Shown one piece after another: positions 45,265-56,263 of a stretch of DNA of 64,000 bases. A program made the translations under genes and the position numbers. Numbering within the stretch: position 1 is the first letter of the stretch; the number at the start of each line of letters is the position of its first letter. Where the stretch lies: contig CANNDZ010000001.1 in assembly GCA_947503575.1 (NCBI GenBank), positions 1,984,001 to 2,048,000 of the forward strand, given 5' to 3'. Under the pieces are notes generated by a model. That model saw only the letters and a list, made by a program, of their open reading frames with translations, was not told where the DNA came from and ran no database searches. This stretch comes from an uncultured Kordiimonas sp. (GTDB lineage: Bacteria > Pseudomonadota > Alphaproteobacteria > Sphingomonadales > Kordiimonadaceae).

Positions 45265-45373
45265 GCAAATATCCTTGTCTGGGGTTGGGCCATTCACTTA
45301 AGGATAGATTACGGAAGATGTAAAGATTGCCGCTGTGATCCATTCGGTTCTATTTTGGGGAGAGGGCTTCCAG

Positions 45374-45395
45374 AGCGGGCTAGGCAAAGCCCGCT
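45374..45395 (-). terminator. Hairpin after the outer-membrane barrel gene
   Basis: AGCGGGCT / AGCCCGCT perfect 8-bp stem about 20 nt past the stop. No T-run on the minus strand, so it may be a 3'-end-stabilising or weak termination hairpin. Confidence 0.5.
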
Positions 45396-45416
45396 CCGCG
45401 CAGTTAGAAAAATCGC

Positions 45417-46205
45417 TTAGAAGCTCATTCCGACATTAAGCTTGTAGAAATCGCCTTCGCCGCCCTCTGAAATATCGGCACCAGCGGTGAAGCGCGCGAA
45501 GAAGCCCTTTGGCAAGCCGAACTGAACATAGCCGCCAAGCCATTCATAAGTCGTGCTGCTGTTGGCACCAGGATAGGTGTTTCTCGTATTTTCCAGCAGT
45601 TCATAATGCGGACCAGCTGACACTGTATCGTTAAACTTGTATCCAGCATTTGCCCAGAGGTGCAGGAAATCGAGTGCGGCATCGCCGTTGCGCTGCCGTA
45701 GTGCAGCATAATATCCGCTATACCACTCTGCCTCGAACTTATCGTCCGAATAGTTGATCGTGAGGCTGGGTACGATGCCGTCAGCGAAGTTTGCTCCCGT
45801 TACTGTTCCGTCTGGGGCGATATCCCCGCCGGAAAGCAATGAGCCGCTGGTAATTCCAAGTTGTGGCTTAACGGTCATTCTGCCGTCCAGCATGTGAATG
45901 TTGACCCCGGCACCAAACTCCGTCCAGAGGTCGTCGCCGCTATTAAATTGCCCCAAACCAAAAGCAGGCTTGGTCCACATAATTCCATAAAATGAGAAAT
46001 CAACATTATCCGATACCGGCGCCAAGCCGTTGAAGGCCGGATAAAACCCGAAAAATGAGTCTTGATTGAGGGTGACCGTGTAGCTGGAGTCACGATCTTT
46101 GACGGTTGTTATGTCGTCATCGGCGTGTGTCGCGGACGCCAGTATCATCAGTGTTGAGGCGAGTAATGCGCCGGAAAATAGCTGGTTTTTGATTGTGTCT
46201 TTCAT
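45417..46205 (-). CDS. Outer-membrane beta-barrel protein of unknown function (DUF6733-like)
   Basis: 262 aa. Signal peptide MKDTIKNQLFSGALLASTLMILASATHA, then alternating beta-strand patterns with aromatic girdles (GPHYELLENTRNTY, EWLGGYVQFGLPKGFFARFTAG). It ends YKLNVGMSF, with the C-terminal Phe recognised by BamA. Length suits a 10-12-strand barrel. Role unknown; family assignment by eye only. AAAAGGGAG precedes the start. The upstream gap is AT-rich and contains two AGTAATAA copies. Confidence 0.78.
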   Translation of the reverse strand: MKDTIKNQLFSGALLASTLMILASATHADDDITTVKDRDSSYTVTLNQDSFFGFYPAFNGLAPVSDNVDFSFYGIMWTKPAFGLGQFNSGDDLWTEFGAGVNIHMLDGRMTVKPQLGITSGSLLSGGDIAPDGTVTGANFADGIVPSLTINYSDDKFEAEWYSGYYAALRQRNGDAALDFLHLWANAGYKFNDTVSAGPHYELLENTRNTYPGANSSTTYEWLGGYVQFGLPKGFFARFTAGADISEGGEGDFYKLNVGMSF

Positions 46206-46686
46206 GATTCACTCCCTTTTTTGAGGACTTGTAATTTTGTAATACGCAGTAATAACGACTACAGATTAAACAGTGCAACAAAAATAGGCATAACGAGTAA
46301 TAATATTTTAAGTATGATGTAAAAAATAGTCATATAGTTTCCAATGAAACCAAAATATTGTATTTAAGAGAAATAATGGACCGGATACGGGTTTGCTTGC
46401 TGTTTGCCCAAATGCGTGCTTTTTGGGGTGGGTTTTCCGTATCACAGTTGGCGGTGGTGCGGTGTTGCACCCGTTGCAGGGAAAGCTGGAAACACTCAGG
46501 ATGTAATTGGATGTACCTGATCGGTAAGCTTATGACCCACCAAACTCAGCAAAGTACATATTAAGATAACTATTGCCGAAGTGCGCGGCCACTTGAGGTC
46601 ACCGGCAATACGGACGGCGAAAAACTGCTACAACGCCGACATATGCAGAGATATATGTCTGAGGGTGGTTTTACATAAAAGGAAAG
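46206..46686. other. 481-nt AT-rich gap between the barrel gene and tRNA-Ser
   Basis: No credible gene. It should hold the barrel-gene promoter (minus). Two direct copies of AGTAATAA (46248 and 46296, 48 nt apart) and an imperfect palindrome GTAATACGCAGTAATAAC could be regulator sites, but none matches a known operator. ORF 46358-46564 is Cys/Trp-rich with no ribosome-binding site and is not accepted. Confidence 0.5.
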
Positions 46687-46776
46687 TGGCGGGCAGGGTG
46701 GGATTCGAACCCACGAAGGGCTTGCACCCTTGCCGGTTTTCAAGACCGGTGCATTCAACCGCTCTGCCACCTGCCC
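46687..46776 (-). tRNA. tRNA-Ser (anticodon TGA)
   Basis: 90 nt including encoded CCA, minus strand. Acceptor stem GGGCAGG/CCTGCCC, long variable arm typical of tRNA-Ser, T-loop GTTCGAATC, anticodon stem CCGGT-CTTGAAA-ACCGG with TGA (plus-strand positions 46740-46742). It decodes UCN codons, mainly UCA. The plus ORF 46581-46835 is its shadow. Confidence 0.95.
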
Positions 46777-47052
46777 TTGAGGTGCTTACGTTGAAGCTGC
46801 GGAGGGTTTTAACGACAGAATCCGACGGCGTCTAGTTCAAAATTCGTCTCCAGCGTAAATACCGATGGTTTGGTCGTTCAGGCAGTAACAGCATTTGGTT
46901 AGAACTCGTAGTTTTCGATACTATTTAGCCATATTTTGGAATGCTTTATGATAATCTTGTCTCTCGATTATAGCTTGGTGGAGTACCATAGGTGCCTGGC
47001 AATCTCAAGTATTGAAAACCCTCGCTTTCTCGCCAAATTTTGATACGGTTCG

Positions 47053-48405
47053 ATGTGCAGCAAGAAACCGGAAAGCGCTACAATGCTTGAGAAAACTCAA
47101 CATCTCTTTGCCAATGTTAATCCTGCCAAGATACTGCTGCTTGGCTATTTGTCTTATGTTTTGATTGGATGGTTCCTGCTGTCCTTGCCGGTGTCCCAAA
47201 CTGTGCCAATAAGTGATTTGGACAATCTGTTTATCGCGACATCGGCAGTATCTACAACCGGGCTGGTCACCCTTAACCCGGCAGAAAGTTATAGTTTCTT
47301 CGGTGAGTTTGTATTGCTGGTGCTTATTCAACTTGGCGGCATCGGGTATATGACGTTTGGCTCATTCATTATTATTTCTACGCGCCACAAGATGTCATCT
47401 TTTCGGCGTGACATATGCCGGAAAACTTTCGCACTGCCGGAGGACTTCAGTGTTATGCGCTTTATCCGGCTGGTGGTTGTTTTCACTCTTGTTACTGAAC
47501 TATTCGGGGCTCTAATTCTTTACAGCATTTTTTCATTACACGATGAACCGAACGCGTTGTGGTCCGCGATTTTTCATAGCATTTCGGCATTCTGTACTGC
47601 TGGTTTCAGTTTAAATGCCAACAGCTTTGAGGGCTACGCCAACAATGTCTATCTGAATCTAACAATTGCTGCATTGAGTTATCTTGGTGCTATCGGTTTT
47701 ATTGTGATGGTGGATGTATGGCACTTGCTGAGCGGTAAACGCCGTCATCTGCATTTTGCCAGTAAAGTTATAATAGAAATAACACTGTGGTTCTCACTAA
47801 TTGGCATCGCATTATTTTACGTTATGGAACCCAGCATACAGCCACTTACGAACTGGGAGAGGTTGCTGGCGTCCTTCTTTCAGGTGATGACTGCGACGAC
47901 GACGGTCGGGTTCAATACTGTCCCGATTGGCGGTTTGTCCATGTCTGTGATCATGCTTGTGTATTTCCTTATGATTTTTGGGGCCTCGCCATCCGGGACA
48001 GGTGGCGGTTTAAAGTCTACCACGCTTGCTGCGCTGTGGGGTTTGATGCGCAGCACCTTGAAGGGCCGGGATGCAGTTCGCTACCAGAAGCGGGAAATTT
48101 CCCCTGAAAGGCTTCAGATGGCGACAGCAAGTTTCGTTTTTTACATGGGGGTTTTGCTCGTTTCCATGCTGATCTTGCTGTCCACAGAGGTTGCTCCCTT
48201 TGAGGCTATATTCTTTGAGGCTATTTCTGCTCTCGGGACTGTAGGATTAACGATGGGCCTGACGGACGACCTGAGTGTGATGGGTAAGTTCATTATTATC
48301 ATCCTGATGTTCATGGGGCGGGTTGGTATTCTGACCTTTGGAATTGCCGTTTCTACGCATGATGAAACCCGGGAGGAAGAGCAAGACGACGAGCTTGTTC
48401 TATAG
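47053..48405 (+). CDS. TrkH/KtrB-type potassium uptake protein
   Basis: 450 aa K+ translocating subunit. Repeated MPM units with selectivity-filter-like segments: ATSAVSTTGLVTLN, ISAFCTAGFSLNAN, TATTTVGFNTVPIG and ISALGTVGLTMGL, about 8-12 helices in all. Closer in length to KtrB than to E. coli TrkH. It needs a TrkA/KtrA gate, not found here. ATG 47053; ATG 47083 (MLEKTQHLF) with GGAAAG upstream is equally possible. Confidence 0.88.
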   Translation: MCSKKPESATMLEKTQHLFANVNPAKILLLGYLSYVLIGWFLLSLPVSQTVPISDLDNLFIATSAVSTTGLVTLNPAESYSFFGEFVLLVLIQLGGIGYMTFGSFIIISTRHKMSSFRRDICRKTFALPEDFSVMRFIRLVVVFTLVTELFGALILYSIFSLHDEPNALWSAIFHSISAFCTAGFSLNANSFEGYANNVYLNLTIAALSYLGAIGFIVMVDVWHLLSGKRRHLHFASKVIIEITLWFSLIGIALFYVMEPSIQPLTNWERLLASFFQVMTATTTVGFNTVPIGGLSMSVIMLVYFLMIFGASPSGTGGGLKSTTLAALWGLMRSTLKGRDAVRYQKREISPERLQMATASFVFYMGVLLVSMLILLSTEVAPFEAIFFEAISALGTVGLTMGLTDDLSVMGKFIIIILMFMGRVGILTFGIAVSTHDETREEEQDDELVL

Positions 48406-48688
48406 CCACGCCCTGCAGGACCAATTGGTAAAGAACCTGCTGTACTAGGCACATGCTGAATGGGGCACTAAACATATTGCATAGGTCTGGCATGCATCAC
48501 AATGTGGGCCTTAACTGAGGTGGTTTTTTAGCGCCTCCAAGCATTCAATCGGCTTGCTATGACTACTTGGACTTGCTAGAAACTTAAAGAAGTAGACACA
48601 ACATCTCGGGGGTAAGCAGGGGTGTTGGGACTATATCTTTGTTTTAGCGTAAGCGGGATAACCCGCCGACTTGAAGGGGCCATAGCTG

Positions 48689-51415
48689 GTGAGCGACAAC
48701 ACACCTATTCCGCCGGAAGAGCGAGACATCCAGCCAATTAAAATTGAAGACGAGATGAAGGCATCGTACCTCGATTACGCCATGAGCGTGATCGTGTCGC
48801 GGGCGCTGCCGGACGTGCGGGACGGCCTGAAGCCGGTACACCGCCGTATTCTCTATTCGATGCATGAAAATGGCTATGAGTGGAACAAGCCATTCCGCAA
48901 GTCTGCGCGTATTGTTGGGGACGTGATGGGTAAATACCATCCACACGGTGATAGCGCGATCTATGATGCCCTGGTGCGGATGGCGCAGGACTTTTCCATG
49001 CGGGCACCCCTTGTGGACGGGCAGGGTAACTTTGGCTCTATGGACGGTGATAACGCTGCCGCCATGCGGTATACCGAAGCGCGAATGGACAAGGTTGCTT
49101 CTGTACTGCTGGCGGATATTGAAAAAGATACGGTTGCGTTCCGTCCTAACTACGACGAAAGCGAGCATGAGCCAGTAGTGCTACCCGCCCGGTTCCCGAA
49201 CCTGTTGGTCAATGGTGGCACCGGTATTGCCGTTGGTATGGCGACCAACATTCCGCCGCATAACCTGACGGAGGTGATCGACGGTGTATTTGCACTGATT
49301 GATAATCCGGATATCGACACGCTTGGCCTCATGGAGCACGTTAAGGGCCCGGACCTGCCAACTGGCGCAAGCATTCTGGGTGCTGCGGGTATCCGCCAGG
49401 CTTATGAGACCGGCAAAGGCTCCATCACCATTCGTAGTAAGACGCACATTGAAGAAGTGCGTAAAGACCGCGAAGCTATCATCATCACAGAAGTGCCATT
49501 TCAGGTGAACAAGTCTTCGATGATTGAGAAGATTGCTGAATGTGTGCAAACCAAGCGCATTGAGGGCATTTCTGACATTCGCGACGAAAGTGACCGTGAC
49601 GGTGTACGGGTTGTTATTGAGCTCAAGCGTGACGGCGTGCCGGATGTTGTTCTTAATCAATTGTATCGCTTCACGCAGTTACAAACCAGCTTTGGCATCA
49701 ACATGCTTGCGATCAATGGTGGCAAGCCAGAGCAACTGACCCTAAAGGCGGTATTGCAGGCGTTTATAAACTTCCGCGAGGAAGTGATTACGCGCCGCAC
49801 CAAGTTTGAATTGAACAAAGCGCGGGACCGCGCCCACTTGATGGTGGGTTTGGTCACCGCAGTCGCCAACATTGACGAAGTGGTTGCGATTATTCGGGGT
49901 GCCAATTCCCCCGCAGCGGCACGCGAAGCGTTGGCGGCCAAAAAATGGGAAACAGGCGATATCCTGCCGTACCTTGAACTGATCAATGAAGCAGGGCGCA
50001 TCAATGATGATGGGACTTACCAACTTTCCGAGCTTCAGATTAAAGCGATTCTTGATCTGCGCCTGCACCGCCTGACGGCTCTTGGTCGGGATGAAATTGG
50101 CGGCGAGTTGGAAACGCTGGCGCAGAAAATTCGGGAGTATCTTGAAATTCTGCAATCCCGTGATCGCCTGTTTGAAGTGCTGCGCGAGGAACTGGAACAG
50201 GTACGTGAAGAATTTGGCAATGAACGCCGCACCGTGATTGATATGAACGCGGTTGGTGCGTTTGATGACGAGGACCTTATCGCCCGCGAGGATATGGTCG
50301 TCACTGTTACGCATTCTGGGTACATCAAACGGGTGCCGCTATCGACGTATCGTGCCCAGCGGCGCGGCGGCAAGGGCCGCTCTGGCATGCAGACCAAGGA
50401 TGAAGATTTTCTCTCTACGCTGTTTGTGGCCGACACGCACACGCCAGTGCTGTTCTTCTCAAACCTTGGCCAAGTCTACAAGATGAAGGTATGGAAATTG
50501 CCATTGGGGACACCGCAATCCAAGGGCAAAGCAGTGATTAACATGCTGCCCCTTGAGCAAGGTGAAACCATCGCAACCATTTTGCCGTTACCTGAAGACG
50601 AGGATACCTGGGAAGATTTTCACGTTATGTTCGCCACAGCAAAAGGCAATGTGCGACGTAACAAACTGTCTGATTTCTCTAACGTTATGGCGAATGGCAA
50701 GATTGCAATCCGTTTTTCTGACGATGATGACAAGCTGATTGGTGTTGAGGTTTGCACCGAAGACGATGATGTGTTGCTGGCTGCCAGCGGTGGCCGGGCA
50801 ATTCGCTTCAAATCAACAGATGTGCGGTTGTTTGTCGGTCGAACCTCTACCGGTGTTCGGGGCATGAAGTTCGGCAAGGACGAATCTGTTGTTTCCATGT
50901 GCGTGATCAACGGAACAGACGCTTTTGCCGATGAAAGAACGGCGTATCTGAAGGCCGCTCCTTGGAAATCAGAGCCTGGGGAGCAGACCCTAACGGATGA
51001 CCGTATGCAGGAGTTGGCCGAAACAGAACAGTTTATTTTGACAGTTACCTCCAACGGATTTGGCAAACGCACCAGTAGTCACGAGTATCGTTTGACGGGT
51101 CGTGGTGGGCAGGGCATCTGGAATGTGCCTTCAAGCGAAGATTTGCGCACGGAAATTGGCTCTGTGGTTGGTGTATTCCCAATTACGGAAAGTGAGCAAC
51201 TGATGATGGTGACCGATCAGGGTAAACTGATCCGCACACCAGTTCATGATGTCAGAATTGCCAGCCGCAACACCAAAGGTGTCACGCTGTTTAAGGTGGC
51301 TGATCAGGAGTCTATTGTTTCTGTCGCGAAGTTGCAGGAAACGGAAGACGATGAAGATGATGCAGAAAATGTTGATGCACCGGACGAGGAAGCAGCAATA
51401 GAAGATTCTGAATAA
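48689..51415 (+). CDS. gyrA: DNA gyrase subunit A
   Basis: 908 aa, GTG start with AAGGGG upstream. Supercoiling type II topoisomerase subunit. The winged-helix region has the quinolone-pocket motif [17 protein letters not shown] with Ser and Asp at the E. coli 83/87 equivalents (susceptible type), and the catalytic Tyr near 128 in [10 protein letters not shown]. The C-terminal propeller contains the GyrA-box-like [10 protein letters not shown], marking gyrase rather than ParC. An acidic tail ([18 protein letters not shown]) ends the protein. The 283-nt gap upstream shows no hairpin or clear promoter I can assign. Confidence 0.97.
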   Translation: MSDNTPIPPEERDIQPIKIEDEMKASYLDYAMSVIVSRALPDVRDGLKPVHRRILYSMHENGYEWNKPFRKSARIVGDVMGKYHPHGDSAIYDALVRMAQDFSMRAPLVDGQGNFGSMDGDNAAAMRYTEARMDKVASVLLADIEKDTVAFRPNYDESEHEPVVLPARFPNLLVNGGTGIAVGMATNIPPHNLTEVIDGVFALIDNPDIDTLGLMEHVKGPDLPTGASILGAAGIRQAYETGKGSITIRSKTHIEEVRKDREAIIITEVPFQVNKSSMIEKIAECVQTKRIEGISDIRDESDRDGVRVVIELKRDGVPDVVLNQLYRFTQLQTSFGINMLAINGGKPEQLTLKAVLQAFINFREEVITRRTKFELNKARDRAHLMVGLVTAVANIDEVVAIIRGANSPAAAREALAAKKWETGDILPYLELINEAGRINDDGTYQLSELQIKAILDLRLHRLTALGRDEIGGELETLAQKIREYLEILQSRDRLFEVLREELEQVREEFGNERRTVIDMNAVGAFDDEDLIAREDMVVTVTHSGYIKRVPLSTYRAQRRGGKGRSGMQTKDEDFLSTLFVADTHTPVLFFSNLGQVYKMKVWKLPLGTPQSKGKAVINMLPLEQGETIATILPLPEDEDTWEDFHVMFATAKGNVRRNKLSDFSNVMANGKIAIRFSDDDDKLIGVEVCTEDDDVLLAASGGRAIRFKSTDVRLFVGRTSTGVRGMKFGKDESVVSMCVINGTDAFADERTAYLKAAPWKSEPGEQTLTDDRMQELAETEQFILTVTSNGFGKRTSSHEYRLTGRGGQGIWNVPSSEDLRTEIGSVVGVFPITESEQLMMVTDQGKLIRTPVHDVRIASRNTKGVTLFKVADQESIVSVAKLQETEDDEDDAENVDAPDEEAAIEDSE

Positions 51416-51459
51416 TCATATATTACAAATAATTAGTGAAATAAACTTCACAATATACA

Positions 51460-52083
51460 TTAATTAAATATCAGCAAAAATGTAGCGCCGGTGGCCAGCA
51501 CGACACCGGCTATTTTATTGGCCATTGCCACCTTGTCTTTTTGTGCCAGCCATACCCTCGCCTTGGCTGCCAGTAGCAGCCACATGTTGTCCATCATGAA
51601 GGCGATAAGCAAAAAGGTTACCGATAAGGTCAGCAGCTGAGGCTTAATGGGCAGTTCTTGATCCACAAACTGTGGAAAAAACGCAGCAAAAAACAAAATG
51701 GTCTTCGGGCTTGTGAAACAAATAGCGATTGCTTTGGCAAAGCTTGCCCAAACCTGTTGCTGTGCGGGGGGCAAATCCAGGTCTGATTGAAATGCTGGTT
51801 TCCGGAACGACTGAAACGCCAAAACATACAGGTAAGCTGCACCCGCGTAACGGATTAGGTTCAGGACGTTGACCGGCAGTGCAGCAACAGTTGCAAATCC
51901 GAAAAAGCTGATAGTTAAATACAAACCACCAACCAATGTTGCGCCCATGACGACGGCAAAACCATGCCTTGGGCCGTCCCGCAGTGTTTCTGCGACAATG
52001 AGACTAACAATAGGGCCGGGCGTAAAGATGAAGCCTGCTGTTGCCAGCACGAACAAAACGAACATGGTTATGTCGACTGGCAT
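51460..52083 (-). CDS. LysE/RhtB-family exporter
   Basis: 207 aa from 52083 (MPVDITMFVLFVLA); the track's 52185 start adds a hydrophilic leader, and AGGAAG precedes 52083. Six-helix LysE fold: FTPGPIVSLIVAETLRDGPRHGFAVVMGATLVGG is the family signature, followed by LIRYAGAAYLYVLAFQSFRKP and FTSPKTILFFAAFFPQFV. It probably exports an amino acid such as homoserine or threonine; the substrate cannot be fixed. Convergent with gyrA (44 nt), divergent from coaD. Confidence 0.92.
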   Translation of the reverse strand: MPVDITMFVLFVLATAGFIFTPGPIVSLIVAETLRDGPRHGFAVVMGATLVGGLYLTISFFGFATVAALPVNVLNLIRYAGAAYLYVLAFQSFRKPAFQSDLDLPPAQQQVWASFAKAIAICFTSPKTILFFAAFFPQFVDQELPIKPQLLTLSVTFLLIAFMMDNMWLLLAAKARVWLAQKDKVAMANKIAGVVLATGATFLLIFN

Positions 52084-52204
52084 TCTGTTTGGGCTTCCTG
52101 TTGGTGGATGTGATAGCGAATGATTTGGCTTGTTTTTTCCCACATATTCAGGAATGTTGCCGCATAGCAATTTAAAAAATTGCACAATTCAGAAGAGGCA
52201 AGCC

Positions 52205-52714
52205 ATGGCTAGAGATCGCGTCGGCGTTTATCCTGGTACATTTGATCCGGTGACAAACGGGCATCTGGATATTATCAAGCGTGGTCTAGGCCTTGTAGAC
52301 AAACTGGTCATCGGTGTTGCAACCAACCCAAGCAAGGACCCGTTGTTTTCGCTGGAAGAACGCGTTGCCGTTGTTGAGCGTGAAACCCGCACGTTGGGTG
52401 AAAATGCGGGTGTAACCATCGAGGTGGTTCAGTTTGATGAACTTCTGATGAAATTTGCAGAGCGCGTCGGTGCAGATATTATTATCCGGGGCTTGCGCGC
52501 GGTTGCTGACTTTGAATATGAATTCCAGATGACAGGTATGAATTATCAGATCAACCCTGACATCGAGACAGTCTTTTTGATGGCAGACCCGAAATATCAA
52601 ACGATTGCATCCCGCCTTGTTAAAGAGGTTGCGATGTACGGTGGCAACATCGCGCCGTTTGTCCCAGGGCGCGTGGCTGAAGAGGTTGTCACCAAAGTGC
52701 AATCTCGTACCTGA
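52205..52714 (+). CDS. coaD: Phosphopantetheine adenylyltransferase
   Basis: 169 aa from ATG 52205 (MARDRVGVYPGTFDPVTNGH); the track's 52130 start is upstream noise. Penultimate step of CoA synthesis. TFDPVTNGHLDII holds the nucleotidyltransferase (H/T)xGH-like motif; IIRGLRAVADFEYEFQM and KYQTIASRLVKEVAMYGGNIAPFVP are family signatures. Position between gyrA and a cyclophilin gene is common in alphaproteobacteria. Confidence 0.96.
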   Translation: MARDRVGVYPGTFDPVTNGHLDIIKRGLGLVDKLVIGVATNPSKDPLFSLEERVAVVERETRTLGENAGVTIEVVQFDELLMKFAERVGADIIIRGLRAVADFEYEFQMTGMNYQINPDIETVFLMADPKYQTIASRLVKEVAMYGGNIAPFVPGRVAEEVVTKVQSRT

Positions 52715-52731
52715 ATTACCAACGATAGCTA

Positions 52732-53277
52732 GTGAATGTGATGATCAGACTTTTAGCAATTCTCTCCCTTATGATTGGATTTGGCATGACCGATGAAACA
52801 GAAGCCCAGGACCTCGATCTTGAAAATGCGCTTTATATGGACCTTGAATTTGGCCGTGTGGTTATTGCCATGCGCCCGGATGTGGCCCCAAATCATGTAG
52901 AACGGATTAAGGAACTGGCTCGCGAAGGTTTTTATGACGGGCTAATTTTTCACCGGGTTATCCCAGGTTTTATGGCGCAGGGCGGGGACCCTGTCGGCAA
53001 TGGCACAGGTGGTTCTGGGCAAATGCTTAAGGCGGAGTTTAACCGCTTACCCCATGTTCGGGGAACATTGTCTATGGCGCGGGCCACAGACCCAGATAGT
53101 GCAGACAGTCAGTTCTTCATCTGCTTCACGCGTTGCTCTGCCCTGGATTATGAATACACCGTTTGGGGCCGTGTCGTTGAGGGAATGGAATTTGTTGACC
53201 AAATCGCTGTTGGTGAACCACCACGTAATCCATCCAAAATTGTAAAGATGCAGGTTGCGGCTGACGCTAAAGACTGA
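52732..53277 (+). CDS. Cyclophilin-type peptidyl-prolyl isomerase, probably exported
   Basis: 181 aa. GTG 52732 or ATG 52741; the N-terminus MIRLLAILSLMIGFGMTDETEAQ looks like a signal peptide, so it acts in the periplasm. Cyclophilin core: FYDGLIFHRVIPGFMAQGGDPVGNGTGGSG with the catalytic Arg, then GTLSMARATDPDSADSQFFICF and YTVWGRVVEGMEFVDQI. The usual catalytic Phe (SQFFI) is present. Between coaD and the cupin gene, in the usual order. Confidence 0.93.
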   Translation: MNVMIRLLAILSLMIGFGMTDETEAQDLDLENALYMDLEFGRVVIAMRPDVAPNHVERIKELAREGFYDGLIFHRVIPGFMAQGGDPVGNGTGGSGQMLKAEFNRLPHVRGTLSMARATDPDSADSQFFICFTRCSALDYEYTVWGRVVEGMEFVDQIAVGEPPRNPSKIVKMQVAADAKD

Positions 53278-53286
53278 TGGGGTTTC

Positions 53287-53601
53287 ATGGCGGGAAAATA
53301 CCCTAAAAGAATAAAGACTCTGCCAGTTTATGATGGGCGGTTTGACGCGCACAAATTGGAAGCCGAGGGCGCAGACGTCTTGTTTGCGTCCTATCCTGCA
53401 AACACAGAAATTCCCTCTCATAGTCACGATACAGATAATTACGGCGTTATCACGCGGGGGGAGTTGATCCTGACGATTAATGGCCGTGTAACCCGCAATA
53501 AGCCGGGCGATTGGTACCATGTTCCCGCCGGTCAGGACCATAGCGCCCGGTTCGAAGTGGAAACCGACGAAATAGAATTCTGGTTTGGGTCAGATGAATG
53601 A
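53287..53601 (+). CDS. Small cupin-domain protein
   Basis: 104 aa single cupin barrel. Motif 1 PSHSHDTDNYGVITRGELILTING has the first metal His (SHSHD) and Glu-equivalent; motif 2 GDWYHVPAGQDHSARFE has the second His. Metal binding is likely; role unknown. Nine nt after the cyclophilin gene, so co-transcribed. Cupins of this size are often sensors or small-molecule binders. Confidence 0.82.
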   Translation: MAGKYPKRIKTLPVYDGRFDAHKLEAEGADVLFASYPANTEIPSHSHDTDNYGVITRGELILTINGRVTRNKPGDWYHVPAGQDHSARFEVETDEIEFWFGSDE

Positions 53602-53685
53602 CGATGGATTGTTCGGTAATAAGATCTGATCATTGACCAAGAATGGCGCTTGTTCTCTGTCGCTGTATCCATTAAAAGCCGCGCC

Positions 53686-54723
53686 ATGGATGTAGAACTT
53701 TTTGATTTTGAATTGCCTAGTGACCGCATCGCGCTTCGGCCAGCAACGCCGCGCGATAGCGCGCAAATGCTGATGGTCGAAGGTCCGGTGCTGACTGATA
53801 AACGGGTCTCTGATTTGCCATCATGTCTGCGCAAAGGTGACATATTGGTGTTTAACAATACACGCGTTATTCCTGGGCGTTTAACGGGTAAACGCGGCGA
53901 GGCAACCATACAGGTCACGTTGCATAAACGCGAAGATGCGCGCACATGGCGTGTTTTTGCCAAACCCGCTAAAAAGGCACGGTTGGGTGACACTATTGAT
54001 TTTGCTGGCCTAAAGGCTGAAGTTGTCGAAGTCGGTGAAGACGGCGAGCGAACGCTTGTTTTTGAAGTTGATTCCGGTGAGATGACATCGGCGTTGGAAA
54101 CTCACGGCGAAATGCCGCTTCCACCCTATATTGCTTCGCAGCGGGCAGTAGACGAACAAGATAAATCTGATTATCAGACGATTTATGCGGAAGAAGACGG
54201 CGCAGTCGCTGCACCGACAGCAGGTCTTCACTTTACACCTGAACTGCTTGAGCGTCTGTCTGAACAGGGCATCCAGTCTGCTTACGTGACCTTGCATGTT
54301 GGGGCAGGGACGTTTCTGCCCGTGAAAGCAGAAGATACAGACGATCATAAAATGCACAGCGAATGGGGTGAAATTTCGCCTGAAACGGCGGTACAGTTGA
54401 ATGAGACGCGGCGCAACGGTGGTCGGATTATTTCAGTGGGCACGACCTCTTTACGCCTGTTGGAAAGTGCTGTTGATAGCGACGGTATTATCCACCCCTT
54501 CAAAAGCGACACAGATATTTTCATAACGCCGGGTTATCAGTTCAAGGCAATTGATATGCTGATGACTAATTTCCACTTACCGAAATCAACTTTATTCATG
54601 TTGGTGTCTGCTTTTGCCGGAATGCCGGAAATGCGCGCCGCATACGAGCATGCGATCAATACCGGATACCGGTTTTATTCATATGGCGACAGTAGTTTAC
54701 TTCATTTGAAAAGATCTGCCTGA
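53686..54723 (+). CDS. queA: S-adenosylmethionine:tRNA ribosyltransferase-isomerase
   Basis: 345 aa from ATG 53686 ([16 protein letters not shown]). Transfers the ribosyl of SAM to preQ1 in tRNA, making epoxyqueuosine. Start motif [13 protein letters not shown], then [42 protein letters not shown] and [10 protein letters not shown], all QueA hallmarks. Its stop overlaps the tgt start (TGATG), so the two consecutive queuosine enzymes are coupled. Confidence 0.97.
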   Translation: MDVELFDFELPSDRIALRPATPRDSAQMLMVEGPVLTDKRVSDLPSCLRKGDILVFNNTRVIPGRLTGKRGEATIQVTLHKREDARTWRVFAKPAKKARLGDTIDFAGLKAEVVEVGEDGERTLVFEVDSGEMTSALETHGEMPLPPYIASQRAVDEQDKSDYQTIYAEEDGAVAAPTAGLHFTPELLERLSEQGIQSAYVTLHVGAGTFLPVKAEDTDDHKMHSEWGEISPETAVQLNETRRNGGRIISVGTTSLRLLESAVDSDGIIHPFKSDTDIFITPGYQFKAIDMLMTNFHLPKSTLFMLVSAFAGMPEMRAAYEHAINTGYRFYSYGDSSLLHLKRSA

Positions 54724-55865
54724 TGGCCAAGCGTTTCGCCTTTGATATTGATGCAACGGACGGTTCTGCCCGTACCGGCCGCATTTCAATGATGCGCGGT
54801 GAAATAAAAACTCCGGCTTTTATGCCGGTTGGAACGGCTGGTACCGTCAAGGCCATGTTGCCGGAAAATGTGCGGGAAACCGGTGCCGATATTCTGTTGG
54901 GCAACACCTATCATTTAATGCTGCGGCCAACTGCTGAACGGGTAAACCATTTGGGTGGTCTTCATAAATTTATGAACTGGGACCGTCCTATCCTCACTGA
55001 CTCCGGTGGTTTTCAGGTTATGTCACTAACTGAGTTGCGCAAAATGAGTGAAGAAGGCGTGGCCTTTCGCTCTCATATTGACGGCCGCAAGATTATGCTG
55101 ACACCCGAACGTTCGATGGAAATTCAGCGCCTGTTAGGGTCCGATATCGTGATGTGTTTTGATGAATGCACACCATTTCCGGCGACCCATGACGAGGCCG
55201 CGAAGTCTATGCAATTGTCGATGCGCTGGGCACAGCGTTCAAGGCAAGGCTTTGATTCTGGTGAGGAGCACGCCGGCCGCTCAGCACTATTTGGTATTGT
55301 CCAGGGCGGTATCTACGATGACTTACGCTTCCAGTCCATTGATGCGCTGACAGACATTGGTTTTGACGGCTTTGCGGTTGGTGGCTTGGCTGTTGGCGAA
55401 GGTCAGGAAACCATGTTTGACGTGCTAGACTTTACCATGCCTAAAATGCCGGTTAACGCGCCGCGCTATTTGATGGGTGTGGGGAAACCCGATGATATTG
55501 TTGGCGCCGTAGAGCGCGGCATAGACATGTTTGATTGTGTCATGCCCACGCGGTCCGGCAGAACGGGGCAGGGGTTCACACGGCGGGGACCGATCAACCT
55601 GAAAAATGCGCGGCATAAGGATGATACCCGGCCAGTTGATGAAGCCTGCAAGTGCCCGGCTTGTACGCAGTATAGCCGCGCTTATCTCAATCATCTGATC
55701 AGAGCAGGTGAGATTTTGGGCGCTATGTTGCTGACATGGCATAATCTACAGTTCTACCAGGATTTGATGACGGGACTGCGGGGTGCAATTGCGGATGGCA
55801 ACCTGAAACAGTTTGCCAACAGCTTCCGTTCAACATATGCGCTTGGCGACATCGATCCCCTGTAA
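54723..55865 (+). CDS. tgt: tRNA-guanine transglycosylase
   Basis: 380 aa. Exchanges G34 for preQ1 in tRNAs for Asn, Asp, His and Tyr. Catalytic Asp in [12 protein letters not shown] and in [13 protein letters not shown]; zinc ligands [18 protein letters not shown] (three Cys and a His). Overlaps queA by 1 nt. tRNA-Lys follows 143 nt downstream. Confidence 0.98.
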   Translation: MAKRFAFDIDATDGSARTGRISMMRGEIKTPAFMPVGTAGTVKAMLPENVRETGADILLGNTYHLMLRPTAERVNHLGGLHKFMNWDRPILTDSGGFQVMSLTELRKMSEEGVAFRSHIDGRKIMLTPERSMEIQRLLGSDIVMCFDECTPFPATHDEAAKSMQLSMRWAQRSRQGFDSGEEHAGRSALFGIVQGGIYDDLRFQSIDALTDIGFDGFAVGGLAVGEGQETMFDVLDFTMPKMPVNAPRYLMGVGKPDDIVGAVERGIDMFDCVMPTRSGRTGQGFTRRGPINLKNARHKDDTRPVDEACKCPACTQYSRAYLNHLIRAGEILGAMLLTWHNLQFYQDLMTGLRGAIADGNLKQFANSFRSTYALGDIDPL

Positions 55866-56008
55866 TCCTTGTATCCCCAGTGTTTTCGTGCAAGCGACTG
55901 AGCGCGACACATTTTTTTGCTCTGCTCATGCGACTTTTGCTTGACCGACTGTCATGATGCACCTATGTTCCGCCGCGTTCATGGGCAAGCCCTTGAACAC
56001 CCTTTTTG

Positions 56009-56084
56009 GGGCCCGTAGCTCAGCTGGTAGAGCAACTGACTTTTAATCAGTAGGTCACAGGTTCGAACCCTGTCGGGCTCACCA
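56009..56084 (+). tRNA. tRNA-Lys (anticodon TTT)
   Basis: 76 nt with encoded CCA. Acceptor GGGCCCG/CGGGCTC, anticodon stem ACTGA-CTTTTAA-TCAGT with TTT at 56042-56044, T-loop GGTTCGAACCC. Decodes AAA and AAG. The minus ORF 55979-56224 is its shadow. Confidence 0.96.
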
Positions 56085-56089
56085 TTTTC

Positions 56090-56120
56090 AAAAAGCCGAC
56101 GTTTCTGCGTCGGCTTTTTT
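56090..56120 (+). terminator. Intrinsic terminator after tRNA-Lys
   Basis: AGCCGACG / CGTCGGCT perfect 8-bp stem, 6-nt loop, T6 run, with an A-run on the left. Confidence 0.93.
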
Positions 56121-56263
56121 AGTCCCTCAGCTTTGTTCGTTACACTCTGCTCGTTGTATCCATTCAACCTGTCGCTTTTGCCTTTAAAATGACGTGATTG
56201 CAGGCTTGTTTCATCAGCATGCACAGCCTAGTCTACATATAGAAACCGGGGAGATATCTGACC

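Noticed and set aside
46358-46564. 68-aa plus-strand ORF in the AT-rich gap
   Set aside because: No ribosome-binding site, Cys/Trp-rich composition, no domain.
46581-46835. 84-aa plus-strand ORF ending with GRVGFEPTKGLHPC-like text
   Set aside because: Antisense read-through of tRNA-Ser, a well-known false protein.
55979-56224. 81-aa minus-strand ORF with GEPDRVRTCDLLIKSQLLY-like text
   Set aside because: Antisense of tRNA-Lys, a common false annotation.
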